Below are positions 1-12,582 of a stretch of 64,000 nt of DNA, one piece after another. Made by a program: the position numbers and the translations under genes. Numbering within the stretch: the stretch's first letter is position 1; the number at the start of each line of letters is the position of its first letter. The notes under the pieces were generated by a model that was not told the DNA's origin, made no database searches, and worked only from the letters and a program-made list of their open reading frames with translations. The DNA lies in contig NC_039508.1 in assembly GCF_003672135.1 (NCBI RefSeq), forward strand, positions 9,063,945 to 9,127,944. The letters run 5' to 3'. This stretch comes from Ooceraea biroi. Lineage: Eukaryota > Arthropoda > Insecta > Hymenoptera > Formicidae.

Positions 1-1665
1 TCAATCTACTTGTTTCTTCCATGAAGCTCGTAGTAAAGGTACAAAACGTCTAATATATAATAACTCTATATATTCCTCTCTTCGTCATCGCTCGTTATCA
101 TACAAATGCGTGGCGATCCTAGTCTAGCTACACGATCGGTCGTGGTACGACGAATGACTCGAGATCGAAATGACACCGCAAGCTCTAACACGGTATGGCC
201 ATACGCGATATATAACATTTTTTTACACGGATCGGTCGTTCGTGATGTGCGCGTTCCAAATTAGGGCAATTAGGGCTCTTCAACGATTCTAGCTACTCTG
301 TGATAAACCTGTTGCGTCATCGTGAAGAACATGGTTGTCGAAACTTGTCGTACGTACATGCACGTGCAGGATTTGTATTCTCACTTGATCCGACAATAAT
401 CTCTGCAACTTGGAAGAAGTGTGTGGAAATCGAGATACCATGATCCTTTCTATGGTAATCAAGATTTTTCATTACTGATAAGTGCACCATTGCTGGACTA
501 CTTTATACTTATATTAATAAAATCATTCGTCGGGTAATGAGGATAAGTCGATATATCTTGATCGGATAAATTCACATTGACTGTGTGAGCGCACAGGCTT
601 TTACCCATAAAAATAATTATTCTGTAAGACAATAAAATATAACATTGATCTGAAACGAATAACGTTTACCGTAAATCTATCTATTGCGCTGCGGAGACTC
701 TTTTAAAATCTCTATTATTGTAAATAATAGTATGGCCATAATTGTACACATTAAACTTATGCCACCAGTTTCGCGCGATAGTAAAACTTATTCTGCTCGC
801 GAGAGATTGATAACTGACGTATTTGAAATGCAGATCAGAATAATTAAAGTATAACTTACTTTTCGGCAGGAAATTGATCGTAAACACGTTTAAGATCGTC
901 ATTAAGAATATTCTGCTTTTTAGAAGTAAAAAATGAGAGTACTATTATTGGTTGTTGCAATCTTTCTCTCACCAGCATTATTTTCTGCACCAGTTTACCA
1001 GTTTTGCGCACTCGGAATATAATTTTACGTTTTATGCGTACTGTAAAAAATGTTGAATGTATTATAAACATACCGAATGATGTCTGATCGCTTCTCGAGA
1101 ACCGTGTGTTGAACCTCTCTAGGTTTTCCATTAGAGCATTTTTCATACCCCTAATAAATATTATTGCTGCTCGTGCAACATTCATTGTAAATGTCTCTCG
1201 TTTAATAACGCGTCTAATGCTCACTTCGAAAACTGGTTTGTCACGTCGTGCACGTCGTTTGAATAATTACTATCGGTGTAGGTCTGCTTGTACTAATATA
1301 CTAAAGTATATGTATATATATGTTCTTTTTTTGTGTGTGTATACGTGTACTTTGCAATTCTCCAGTACTATCATTGAATCCAACCGATTGTGAAGAAAAA
1401 TTCTTAATAAATACCGATTTCGATCCATCCTCTCCTCTTTTTTTTTGTTTCTTAAAATATATGTATAAGTAACCTTATGGCAACACCGACCACTAAAGCA
1501 CTAAAGATCATTAAAAATCATCCATCCAATCCATCCGTCTGTGTTTTGGCATTTTGTGTCCTTAATTATTACTCGCAGAGTGTAGTAAGGCTAAGGAGTT
1601 GCATTTATCGTCTCTCTCCCTCTCTCTCTTTTGCTCCTTTATATCTCGCTGGAATGGAAGACAAC
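1..1665. other. 3' flank of RhoGDI, no gene seen
   Basis: AT-rich sequence downstream of the RhoGDI stop codon, which is on the minus strand. The only open frames are short and low-complexity, with no recognisable domain or convincing splice pairing. Part of it is probably 3' UTR of RhoGDI. No other structure was found. Confidence 0.5.
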
Positions 1666-2914
1666 CTATTCTTTCCAATCCTTCTTGATTTCGAACGCCC
1701 ATTCCCACTTGAGGTGCTCATGCTTGTCGTCGTCCGTGAAGAGGGAACTGACGCTGTAGGAACCTCGCGCCATAACGCCGGCTGGTGCATCCTCGGCTGG
1801 AGTGGTGTAGGATTGAATCTCCGTCTTAGGAGGATACGAGCCCACCATATGTGTCATCTTGTCAACTGGAAGCCAAATATTATAAATATTATAAATAGGT
1901 AAAGAATGTTTGCATTACACATAAAGACACATTGTTTCATATCCTATTTACCTGTGACTCCTTATTTAAATTTTAGAAGCATTAACAGGAAATGGAAATT
2001 ATTTTTTCATTTATTTTAATTGATTACAACAATAATATACATATTAATGTTTATATTAAATATCGGGGAACGCATACCTGGTACACCAAGGCGATAAGTT
2101 TTCTGAACGTATTTCAATCCGTGCACGATCTCACGTTGAACGATGAAGTCGATCCTGATTCTGTAGCTCACGCCCTCCTTAATAACAAACGTTTGTTTCT
2201 TCAACTGTCCTAAATCACCAGTCAAGTCCAGCTCCATGTCAGATCGATCGACAACGCACAGCGCCAATTTCTTTACTATTACTTTTCTAGGATCATGTGG
2301 ATCTACAAAAGTCAAATGTAACAATTAAATTAGTAATGCGTTAATATTATGAAGTAGCTAGTCTGCCCTTCTATTGTAATTTAAATAAAACCATGTCACG
2401 TGGTCATTTTTAAACAAGTTTTTGTAAAGTATGCTAAATATATATAATCAATCCTTTCTTAAAATATTACAGATGTAACTTACATAAAAATCAAATGACA
2501 TAAATTTATACATTAGTTTATAATCTATTTATGCAAAACTTTAATAAATCATAGAAACAGATATCTATAAAAGTTCAAGACTGCACTCTTAATTACGTTG
2601 CACAAATAATAATGAAAAGACAAGGGAAACTCAAGCTATTTCACAGAAATAACTTTAAGATAGCTTATGCCTAAGGTATAAACACGAACGACTGCATAGG
2701 TGTTACCAATATTTAAAAGAAGGCACCTACCTACTACGATACCACCAGCCTTCGCTTCTCCCAGAAGCGTCTCCTTATACTTGCGTAGGCTCTCATCCTC
2801 CTTGTCCGTTTCCAAGATCTGCTCGATGGACTTCTCCGGTGGAGGCTTGTAGCTGGACTCCACCTCCAATTCCTCGTCCAACGCATCTACATGATCACCC
2901 GTAGGGTCAGACAT
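1666..2914 (-). CDS. RhoGDI: Rho GDP-dissociation inhibitor (RhoGDI)
   Basis: Cytosolic chaperone that extracts prenylated Rho, Rac and Cdc42 from membranes and keeps them GDP-bound. Three exons on the minus strand: 2731-2914, 2078-2302 and 1666-1865. All have GT/AG borders, and phases close to 609 nt (202 aa, against about 204 in vertebrates). The acidic flexible N-terminal arm starts MSDPTGDH and includes the KSIEQILETDKED stretch. The immunoglobulin-like domain contains MELDLTGDL, FVIKEGVSYRI, MVGSYPPK, ARGSYS and FTDDDKHEHLKWEW, and ends KKDWKE, as the family does. The first ATG (2914) is chosen because the upstream in-frame stretch is low-complexity 5' leader. The GC-rich region just upstream is the likely promoter. 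Nothing in the frame looks broken. Confidence 0.96.
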
Positions 2915-4974
2915 CGCTATGTTCAAACCAGGAAAGATATATATGTATAAAAAGGCTTGCGAGAGAGGGAATAAGAAAGAGAGAGGACGAGAAGACGCGT
3001 TCTCGCAATCGCGGCGGTGCGATATATCCGCTCGCTTCGTTGAAGGAAAATCCCGAAAATTCGGCGGCGGCGCGCGACGGCGAATCACGAGCAACAGCGA
3101 AGACGGAAAAGCGCGCGCGTACCGCTGTATATCGGCGAAATATTTTTAGAAAGTACTGAGAGATCGATCGGGCGGCCGCGCGTAATGACAGAAACCATCG
3201 AGAGATCCTTTAATCCGTCGCGCTCTCGCCCGCACTCTCCGCACCGTCTGCACTCGAAGCGAAACACGTACATACGCCGGAATGAGAGAGAGGAAAAGGG
3301 ACAACGATGCGGAAGGTGCAGCTGAACGAACGCTCTTCGGGAACCGTCCGCACGTGGGAATGACGATGTACATTTGTGTTTGTTGCAATCACGTTTTCCC
3401 GCGTTTTCCTCGTGCAGCACGCACCCGAATTTTCGAGTAAAGAAAAAAAAGAGGCGGAGTGTAGAAAGTGCAACTGAAATTTCATGGCGCTCAAGACGGC
3501 TGTGAAGCGTGTTCTTTTTTGTCTGGACTTTTTGTACCTCTCGCCGCGACTGCCTCTCCTCTATCCCCTGCAGCACTCATGTTGCCTCATGTCAAATACG
3601 GAAGAATAACAAGATGCAGATAGGAGAAATATCCACAGTGAGGAGCGACAGGGATCAATCAAGATTCCATTCCGTTCAATCGCACTTTCTTCCGTTTCTC
3701 CAATATTTAATTACCGAAATTTGAACCATTTAAAATTTAGTAAGGCATTAAAATCACACACACACGCGCACACTATATAATTCCTCTCCTTTTCTCTCTC
3801 TCTCTCTCGATGGGATCGATTTTTACGCTAGAAAATAACAAGACTCTACTCGCGTTTCGTTCGCTCGTAATAGGCTATATGGCAATAAACGTAAGGCTCA
3901 TTATCGCACGCACCACCACCCGAATCTGAGCTCAGCAAGATTCTACCGGTTCGAATTCTCGCTCGATCGTGTATTAATTTTATTACGGATGCGAAGAGAG
4001 CGATATCTCGAACCGCGAAGGAGCAGATCTGTACGGATCGAGGACCGACTCCGAAAGTCAGGGTTCATCACCGGAAAAAGGCCGGGATACTCGTTCGCTG
4101 AACCTCCGCCTCGCTGGAGAAGATGCGAACGACGACGCGGATTCGCGTTTGTAGTCACCGCACGGTATCCGCACTCTCGAACACTCACCGTCACTCTCGG
4201 ATGATTTGACAGGCGGCTTGTGACAGTGCGACTGGCCCTCGCGTCCACGAAAATCCGCACCGAATTATTGGCCGATTGTTAATCTCGTTTGTCTCTACCC
4301 CTCCGCTTTACACTTCGCCGAGCGGAAGACACGGACAACATGGCGGCGCCTTCAGAAGGGCGGGTACTTCCTGCCGCGTAAGCACGCTCGAGAGAGGTTA
4401 TGTCGCACGAGCTTTGTGCTTGCACCTTGCGTTACACAATAAACGCAAGCGCGTTTCTGCGTTTAGTCATTCGATTGATTATTGTCGTGGGATTTGATAC
4501 GATCAGCTGGCATTCTTCTATGGAAGTGTTTAATCTCTTTCGGGAATGTTCGTATCGATTCTGATACATTGGCTTCTCTTGTCAATATGGCGTTAAATCT
4601 TTTAGCAATTTTACTTTGCGCTATTTTTGTAAAAAACCGTTTATATTCACGTGGCATCGATCCCTTTCTTACGTGTACTCTTAAATCCGTCTTAACCCAA
4701 TAAAACGATGTCACTGAAATTATTGAATTACGTGTAATCCGTATAAATACATGTATTATATAATTCCTGAATTATTAATTAATGCATATTGAATTTGTTC
4801 TTATATCATCACTGTGTTTATTAAAAAGTTTAGTGCACTAATCTGATATAATAGAATTTATATCTAGAAAAGTCGTTTAATCTATCATATTACATTATTA
4901 TATATATATATATATATATATATCTGAAGAATTAAACATTATTATAAGATATGAATGCTGTACAAATTACAACA
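2915..4974. other. RhoGDI promoter/5' flank and intergenic spacer
   Basis: About 2 kb between the RhoGDI start codon and the stop codon of DNAAF5. Positions 2950-3500 and 3850-4330 are CpG-rich with CG-only motifs, typical of a broadly used insect promoter. Positions 4700-4974 are AT-rich and probably include the 3' UTR of DNAAF5. The open frames in the GC-rich part are overlapping arginine/serine-rich frames on both strands, which is what CpG-rich DNA gives by chance. A TA tract lies at 4900-4922. Confidence 0.5.
4900..4922. repeat. (TA)n microsatellite
   Basis: Uninterrupted TA dinucleotide tract just beyond the 3' end of DNAAF5. Confidence 0.9.
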
Positions 4975-7900
4975 TCAATCCTTTTTCATTACACTTTGGC
5001 AGTGCCCCAGAAGCGCATTTATTCCTGTTTGGTTTCTGAAATTTTGACGACAGCCATGCAATTTTTGGTGCAGCAATTCAGGGTAAATCTTTGTGACACG
5101 CTTTAATGCATCTAAAACAACAGTAAAATGTTTGAAAACTAGTATCGGGATTTGTGTTATACTAAAATAAAAATAACTAGCATTACAATTTTATTAAGAG
5201 ATACGAAAAAAGGGATTGTAGTAAATATTTTATATGATCACCTAACATTATCTCTTGAAAGTAGGATTCTGGATCGTCCAAATGGACGATCATCGTCGTG
5301 TATAGAGCATCGACGTGACTTCTGCTGACGACGGTATCGTAATTTTTAGACGCGGTGCTCCAGATGTCCACGAGTGCTTCCACGGCAGCGTAACGAACAT
5401 CGTCGCAACCATCGTCGAGTCTTTTCAATATCACCGGATATGTACGGTGAATATACTCGTTACTTAGACAGGCCAACCTGTCCCCAATCATCATCAACAG
5501 GCAAATGGCACGCATCGAATATAGTCTGGTCTTTTTGGCTTTATCATCTATCAGACTGACTAGGACGGGTGCAACTTTGTCAAAAATGGATGGAAATTGC
5601 TCCACTGTGATGGATATTCTACATTTTTCAGGCTCCTTATTTGAACCTTCTTCAGTTTTCTCTTCTTCATCGGGATTAATTATCTTGTTCTGCAGAGTGG
5701 CGCAGAGGCAACAGACGGCAGCTGTGCGGATAGCTTCCGCTGCTCTACCGGCAGTCCAAATCAGTCCGGGCACAATCAGCTCCTCAATAATCGTGCCTAC
5801 GAATTTACGCGGATCATCGATATATTGGTACAAATTCTGATTGTCGGAGAAGAACTCCGAAAGTAGGATAAAGTGTCGCAACTTCAGTTCGGGGTCGGCG
5901 TCTTTGCACATCGTCTTCTTGAGGATAGGCAATACGAGATCCATATTACGCGCCGTGGCGACTCCAGCACGGCTCAAGTAAGCGCTGAAAATTTGCGATT
6001 CCGCGTTATGAACCGACCACGAGGTACAGTCGTCGTGAATCGACGTTATTAGACATTTCATGTGATTGCAGAAAAGATCCTCGACCGTTTTCAGCGAGTT
6101 TATGGCAACGAGTATTTCCAGCAATCTGTTCGCTTCCTCGCGAACAGGAGCCTCCGTGGCCATCGCGTACGCGGTGAACGCTATGGTGAATAAAGGCTGA
6201 GCAACTACGACGCAGTCCTGTACTAACATAAATAAATTGCTGGTAATTAATAATAAGGATGAAAAACACATTGCGAAGGTAGAAAAAAATTTCCATCTCG
6301 AACCTCTCTGCAAACTACGAGGAGGGAGTTGCAGCAGGACAACATCTGACGTTGGTAGTTGCTCTTTTTGCTTCGGCAGACGTACGGCTGCTGCAGGAAG
6401 CTCGCGATTTTTTCTAGCTGCAACGAGAGAGCTCGTCGCTCGCTACCGCCAATGATCGCTGCAAAAGCGCGCAAGTGTCCGGCTGTCGGAGACTCGTCCA
6501 GAGTGGGAAGCACCAATTCGCAGTAAATTTTCGGGTCTATAAAGTAGCCTAGGTACCGCGCCGCAGTTTCCACGCAACCCACCACTCTCTTGTCCTCGTC
6601 ATTGCAAGCACTGCAACAATTTCCCATTTCTTTATGTTATAATATTGTAGTATTGTCGTCTTTTCGAATGGATTAATGAAGGCACTGTAATCTGCGAGTT
6701 TTACCGATATATAGGTGGCAAGAGCCTCTCGACATGCTGCGTGACGTCCTCCTCAACATTCAGTATCATCACGCAGAGTAATTGCGCGGAGCGTAGACGG
6801 ATGTCCGGCAGCCAGTCCCCAAGTTCGACGCCAATGCCATTGATAAGCTTGTACAGATTCTGCTGCGCGATCGTACGGCATCCCAAATTTGGCCTACAGA
6901 CTGATGATCACGATCTTGAAAAAGTCGCCCGAGTTGAGCGTGCTTTGCTCTTCATTGGTGGCCGACTTACCGTCTGGAGGATAATGCTCCGAGCCTTCCA
7001 TGAGAAAGTCCATTTTGTCCTTTAACTTCTCGTCATTCTCATTTTCTTGTAGGTATAATTTCCCTGCAGCATCCCACATATCGGCTGCCTTCACGCGAAT
7101 CTCCGCGAGCTCATCGTGGAGTCCAGTCATGATCAGAGGAAGGAGTCTGTGCCACCAGCTGTATCTATCGGGCAGCTCTGTCAGCCAATGGCCCGACACT
7201 TCAACTACAGCTTTAGTTGTGCAAACACATTGAACGATTAACGCTCATGGAAGATACCATAAGATGCTTAAGATGCGGAACATACCTTCTCTGACAATCC
7301 CGCTTTGATCGAACAGCCTCTGTGCCATGGGAGTCGCCACTTCTTCCATCAACTTGCTGTTTCCGTATTGAATCGTGTCGCCTATCGCCCTGACAGCGGC
7401 GAGCCGAACTCTGTAATGCTGATGCGTGAAATTGCCAAGGATAGGCTTTATCAGATGTTCCGACTGCGTGTAAAAGTGCCTCGGTAGAGTCTTCGCGTAG
7501 TCCGATATGCAGCTACAGCTCTCCTTCTTCACATCCGGATAATTATCCGTGACCGTGCGTGCCAATATTCCCGTCACATCCTGCACGTACGGCACCAGTA
7601 AGTCTTTGTACTTGAGGATTACCGTGTGCAAGAGAGACACGCACTTCAAGCGCACTTCTTCCGACGGCTCGATCTGTTCCTGCGCGCCCAATCGTCTGAA
7701 CATTATCGGTATAACGTAGATTACGTGCCTGTCGTCGGCTGGCAGAGCTTCCAGAAATATCTTCAGTATTTCCACAGTCAAATCTCGACACGTTTCCACG
7801 TTGTCGTTTAAGATTCTGACTAGGAACTTGTGTGTACCCTCCCATATTCTGGCCAGTTCATCGATCCGGCTTGACACCTCCTCCCGTGAGATGTTGCTCA

Positions 7901-7988
7901 TTATTTCCTCCAACGCCCGTCTGCGACGGTGCTTCTCGTCCGCTTGCAACGAGACAGTAATCTTGCTCAATTCAAGATCCAACACCAT
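4975..7988 (-). CDS. Dnaaf5: Dynein axonemal assembly factor 5 (HEATR2)
   Basis: Cytoplasmic HEAT-repeat protein needed to pre-assemble axonemal dynein arms. In insects this concerns sperm flagella and chordotonal cilia. Six exons: 7286-7988, 6971-7210, 6705-6900, 6304-6610, 5242-6217 and 4975-5111. Each border is GT/AG, and the lengths sum to 2559 nt (852 aa, close to the human protein). Helical HEAT pairs run along the whole length; for example exon 1 has RLAAVRAIGDTIQYGNS and exon 5 has DDVRYAAVEALVDIW. The third exon uses the acceptor after ATCATCAG, which yields the conserved CRPNLGCR junction and avoids a stop in another frame. The C-terminus is short and basic, ending MKKD. A methionine further upstream in the same frame is read as 5' leader because family similarity begins near MVLDLELS. 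Confidence 0.93.
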
Positions 7989-8519
7989 GTTTAAAAGATT
8001 TTTCTCTAAAATTAAGACGAAGAAAGATAAGAAAGGACTGCTCGTATGAAGTTGCAGCGTACACAGGGGAGAATTTACGTATGATCTAAATACTGTGTAT
8101 CTCCATGACAACAGGAAGCCCTAATCGGTTCGGCGATGCATCACTTTTTGGATCATGCAAAACAAATTATAAACTTAAATATTTTGTAAGTTAGTTATCC
8201 TGTAGTTTAGTATTTTTGATAGATAAAATTTCCCCTGACAGACTAAAATGTCAATAATGTATAATACTAACGAGAAAAGGAAATTTTTATATCTTGAAAT
8301 AGATTTATTGTGTCTGTCTAAAATACAAGGAAAGATTTGTTAGAATTATACAGTAAAACTAGCGCTAGGTCACTATAAGCACAATATTTACGGACATTAC
8401 ATTTATAAGACTTTCCAGCCCCTAAAACTCGGTAGTACCTAATACTGCATAATCACAGTAGTGACTTCTATCCGACTATACAAAGCTATACAAGAAAAAT
8501 ATATATGACTACAAAGGAG

Positions 8520-8568
<49 letters not shown>

Positions 8569-8786
8569 CTGTTAAGACATTCGGCCGATTATTATCACTC
8601 ATAAACGCAAGGGACTAGTTTATGTTCACTGCCGTTTCGAGATGAAGAAATATAAAAATAGCATAGAAAAGCAAAAGACGGATATGTATTTCGGACATGG
8701 TCCCCAGCATCGAATCGTGCGACTTTCAGCTGTCGTTTATTCATGATTGAACTGTAATATCTTATATGCAATAGTCCGCTCGTTTC
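7989..8786. other. Intergenic spacer between DNAAF5 and PRPSAP
   Basis: AT-rich spacer between the DNAAF5 start codon and the PRPSAP stop codon, both on the minus strand. It holds the DNAAF5 5' flank and the PRPSAP 3' UTR. An interrupted TA-repeat tract lies at about 8518-8575. No gene seen. Confidence 0.5.
8518..8575. repeat. (TA)n microsatellite with one TG interruption
   Basis: Near-continuous TA dinucleotides broken once by a TG step. It lies in the predicted 3' UTR of PRPSAP. Confidence 0.85.
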
Positions 8787-10658
8787 CTAATCCTCCAAAG
8801 TTACATTCTTAAACAGGTAAGACATCGATTCCTTGTTATGTATACGCCGAATCGCCTCCGCCAAGAGAATACTGATATCGACAGTCTTGATTTTCGGACA
8901 TTGCATTTTCTGCGCGTCGTGCGGAATCGTATTAGTTACAACCACCTGAGGAAAAAGTTCAACGAATTTGCATTAGGGGCTTAACGGTTTGTGTTAACGC
9001 TGCGGATCGTTACCTCGTCGATTGGAGACTCTTCGATGAGCCTAGGTGCGTCTGAGCTAAGCAGGCCGTGCGTAGCTAAGACGTATATTTTATAAGCCCC
9101 TCTTTCTTTAAGTACCTCAGCAGCTGCTACATACGATTGTACATCATCTATCATATCGTCCTGAAAAGATCCATCCTTCGGCAAATGTAGATCATGATGC
9201 GCAGCACATGTAGAACGTATTGTAACATCTTACCCACCACCATAATAGCGATACGTCCTCCAACATCTCCGACGACGCTTATAGGCGGCTTTTCTTTCGC
9301 TGGATGCAAAGGTACACCCACGCCGACTTCCATGGTACGCGCGGCCATTGCCAGCGCGGGCGGTGAATAACGACCGTCATTCATGTCGGATTCTGCCTCT
9401 CGCTGCTCTCCATGAATCACTGCAATTCCCAGCCGCAGTCTCTCTGCATAGCTAGTTGCTTTCTTTGCGCTACCTGGATTTCTTGCAACGATCACAGAAT
9501 TATGATAGTCAGGAATCTGACAAAAAGAAGATATAGTTTACATGAAAAAGTACAATACAAGTAAAACAGTCAACAAACGTGTATGCAGGAAATATATAAT
9601 ACTTTAATATATTTGAATTAGATTGAATTAGATAAAAAAAACGTATCATTCCGTGAGATTACTTTCAGAAATACAAAACACGGAGAAAAATGTTATAAAA
9701 TAAATTGCCACTCTACAATACTGAATAGAATAGTCAAATAAATTATATAGATTATCATTTTATCATTATATCGTTATAGTAAAGTTTTGTTACATACGGA
9801 TTCTTGAATGTACTGCAGTAGGAATGGACTAGCTCTCAGATTATCTACAGGAACATCGAAAAACCCTTGGATTTCTTTCTGATGAAGATCCATAGTAATA
9901 ATGTGAGTTAGACCACTTGTACAAAGCATCTTTGCCAAGAGCTTGGACACTATGCAACCACGTTTGCGCATTTTGCACTGCTTGGAATAAGGTAGGTATG
10001 GGAGCACTCCGACAATATTTTTAGCTGACGATGTCTTACAGGCGTAGGCCATGATAAGAAGCTCCATTATGTTATTGTTCACATCCTTTGTACCGGTTTG
10101 GATCAAGTACAAGTCTTTGCCACGTACAGAATCCCCTATCTCCACCATCGTCTCACGGTTGGACTTGTGATATACGGAGCATCCACCAGTCTTCACACCT
10201 AAACGACTTTGAGCATAAAAAATACTTTAACGTGCAAATGTTTGCATACTTTTTCAATGTATCCTTATTTCCCTTCAATAAATTTATAATTGCAATAAAT
10301 TTACATCAGATCAAGTATCGATCTTCTAATAAGTTACTTAAAGATTGTTTCTATACTTTATGTTTAACTTTATAGGCACATATAATTGGAATAATATAAT
10401 GCTTTTTCTATTTCAATATTCCAACTAGTTAACTTTTAATAATATACAGCTAACAAGACACAACACTTAGTTTTGCATATAATTATTCTTGCGCAACAGC
10501 CACAATGATACATCAAAATCAAGCAGTAGGAAATGATTCTTTTGATCATATTTTACATTCTATTGTGACATCACTCACCTTGCGATTAGGTTGGCAAGTT
10601 CCGGGTGAGAATTACCCGCGATGATGACTATGTCGGATGATACAGGTTTCTCCATCAT
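8787..10658 (-). CDS. Prpsap: Phosphoribosyl pyrophosphate synthetase-associated protein
   Basis: Non-catalytic partner of PRPP synthetase that associates with and restrains the enzyme supplying PRPP for nucleotide synthesis. Five exons: 10579-10658, 9798-10206, 9238-9516, 9014-9160 and 8787-8945. They total 1074 nt (357 aa, as in PRPSAP1/2). Two phosphoribosyltransferase-fold domains are recognisable: SNRETMVEIGDSVRGKD, KQCKMRKRGCIVSKLL, ITMDLHQKEIQGFF and VVGDVGGRIAIMV followed by DDMIDD. The KQCKMRKRG segment and the extra linker (GEQREAESDMNDGRYSPP) mark the associated protein and not catalytic PRPS. The exon 3 donor is GTGGGT; the nearby GTAAG would shift the frame. Translation starts at the first of two adjacent ATGs (10658). 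It is head-to-head with Exo70. Confidence 0.95.
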
Positions 10659-12582
10659 TTAGATATTTTAGATAATCGCCAACCGTTGTGCAACAGCACC
10701 AAGGCTCTCGGAAAATGAACGGTGAAATTTTCCTGTGTAAGACACTTATAAGTCTTCTATCCTACATTCTTCGATTTTAAAATGATGTAAAAAACGAAGC
10801 TACGGTGAGAGAAAAGCAACTTCGCAGTACGCGATCTTCTCGTATAAAAAAAAACGTGGATTTAAAAGTCCGAATGATTTAAAAATTAATTCCCCGAGTG
10901 TTTTACGTAAAGGTGAATTTGGAGGCGAGCACAGAAGAAAATCAAAGAACATTCACACGTAGACGCGCATAACTGTTGCGTACCTCGCAATAAACAAACA
11001 ATCGATCAAACTTCGTCACTTCATATACAGCACGTTCTTCCAACGAGGTGCGAGCTGCGCCCGTTACAACGTAAAACCGAAAAGGTTATTTCCTCGTTCG
11101 TTTATTCCATTCCGACCGACCGCTATTTAATCGCGAGATAATCACCACTATCTGATTACGAATCGAGCTAAAAAACATTCGCGCCTTCCTCAGTTATCTC
11201 ACTCACTGATAATCCATTAAATTAAGAGCCTCTGTGTTTTGCGTACATTTAGCGTTGCATACGTCCTACGTGTGAAGTTAGCCACTTCCGGATCGAGCGC
11301 GATACAGCTAGACAAATCAGGACTCTCTATCGGTTAAAAAAAGATCAAAAACCATTTCGCTCCCTATTTAATTAATTAATGAATTTAAGATTACATAATT
11401 TATCGCTCACCTTTGAATTTTTTATTTAACTTATGTTCGATCTCGCTTCCAACGTGACGACTTTTACCGTTCGGTAGGAAGGCAGGTACAGTTCTGACAC
11501 AGCGACGGTCAGCGCGATGCGCATGTATCAAGATTTTACGCTTCGATGTAAGTGAGCAACTTTAGACGCGAGAACATGTATGGCATCGAATGTAATACAC
11601 GCCCCTCACCTCACAGAGGTTATCGGATTTGTTAGTTTAGCCAGGAGGAAGTTTCGTCGGCGATCACGACGGAACCAAGTAGGACTTGGAGATGACAGTT
11701 CCGTCTAACCTCAAGTGTCTGCTCATTGTAAGAAAGTTGAGAAATTATTGGAGCATCTAGGCAGGAATACATTGATAGTACATGATAAAGCTCTTCCTTT
11801 ACACGTTAACATCATTAAAAACAACTAATGTGTCACAAATGTAATGTGCAAATTAACCAAGTAAATATCATTGCACGTATTTATTTTTTTATGATAGTCT
11901 AAAATAGAAAGTGTGAATGTAATTTACATACTTGGACACTTAAGGGGATCCTGGAGTGGCTAGTGAACTCCTTGTATTACCGACGGAATGAATGAGTTTT
12001 TTTAATCAATCTTTTCATTGATTGCGCAGAATGAAAAATCCTTTTGCATGATATCAAGGGCCTAATTTTGTGCTCGTTTTATTCTTCGTCGACACAACTT
12101 GGATATGCACAAAATTGTCAATTGCAGTAATCTTTTATACTACACTTTGAAAACTTCTTTTCAAACCCTCCTCATATTCTTCTAGTCTGTCTTCAACCTG
12201 CAGTACTTCAAGTTTGTACGTACAAAGTCCAACACTTTATATTAATCAAATTATCGCAATTATCGTTTTATTACTGTGTGTACTTTAATTGTGGAAAAGG
12301 ATTTCTTCTTCTGTACAATAAAAAAAAATTAGTGTAATTTCCTCTCATGGTAATACAGACGACTCCAGAATCTCCTTAATTCTAGATGCAATTCTTAATG
12401 CAATTCTAGATCCATTGCAGATCTACACTTAAAACTGATTCTTTTTTTTTCACAAACAGGGTACTCAACCGCCAAAGATGTTCTTTAAATCACTTACGAT
12501 ATTCTGCTGGAAGCTTACCTGATTACCGCTGACTCAGTGAGCTCTATTTTTGACCGTATGCACAAAAGTGAATGAAGAGAAG
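10659..12582. other. Bidirectional promoter region between PRPSAP and Exo70
   Basis: About 1.9 kb between two divergent start codons. It has no open frame of note. It probably contains both promoters and 5' leader exons or introns of one or both genes. I cannot place transcription starts. Confidence 0.45.

Noticed and set aside
3085..4260. Long overlapping Arg/Ser-rich open frames on both strands
   Set aside because: They lie in CpG-rich promoter DNA where stops are rare by composition, have no domain and no splice support, and overlap each other on opposite strands.
8981..10658. Catalytic PRPP synthetase
   Set aside because: The insertion after the pyrophosphate-binding region and the KQCKMRKRG segment match the associated protein and not the catalytic enzyme.
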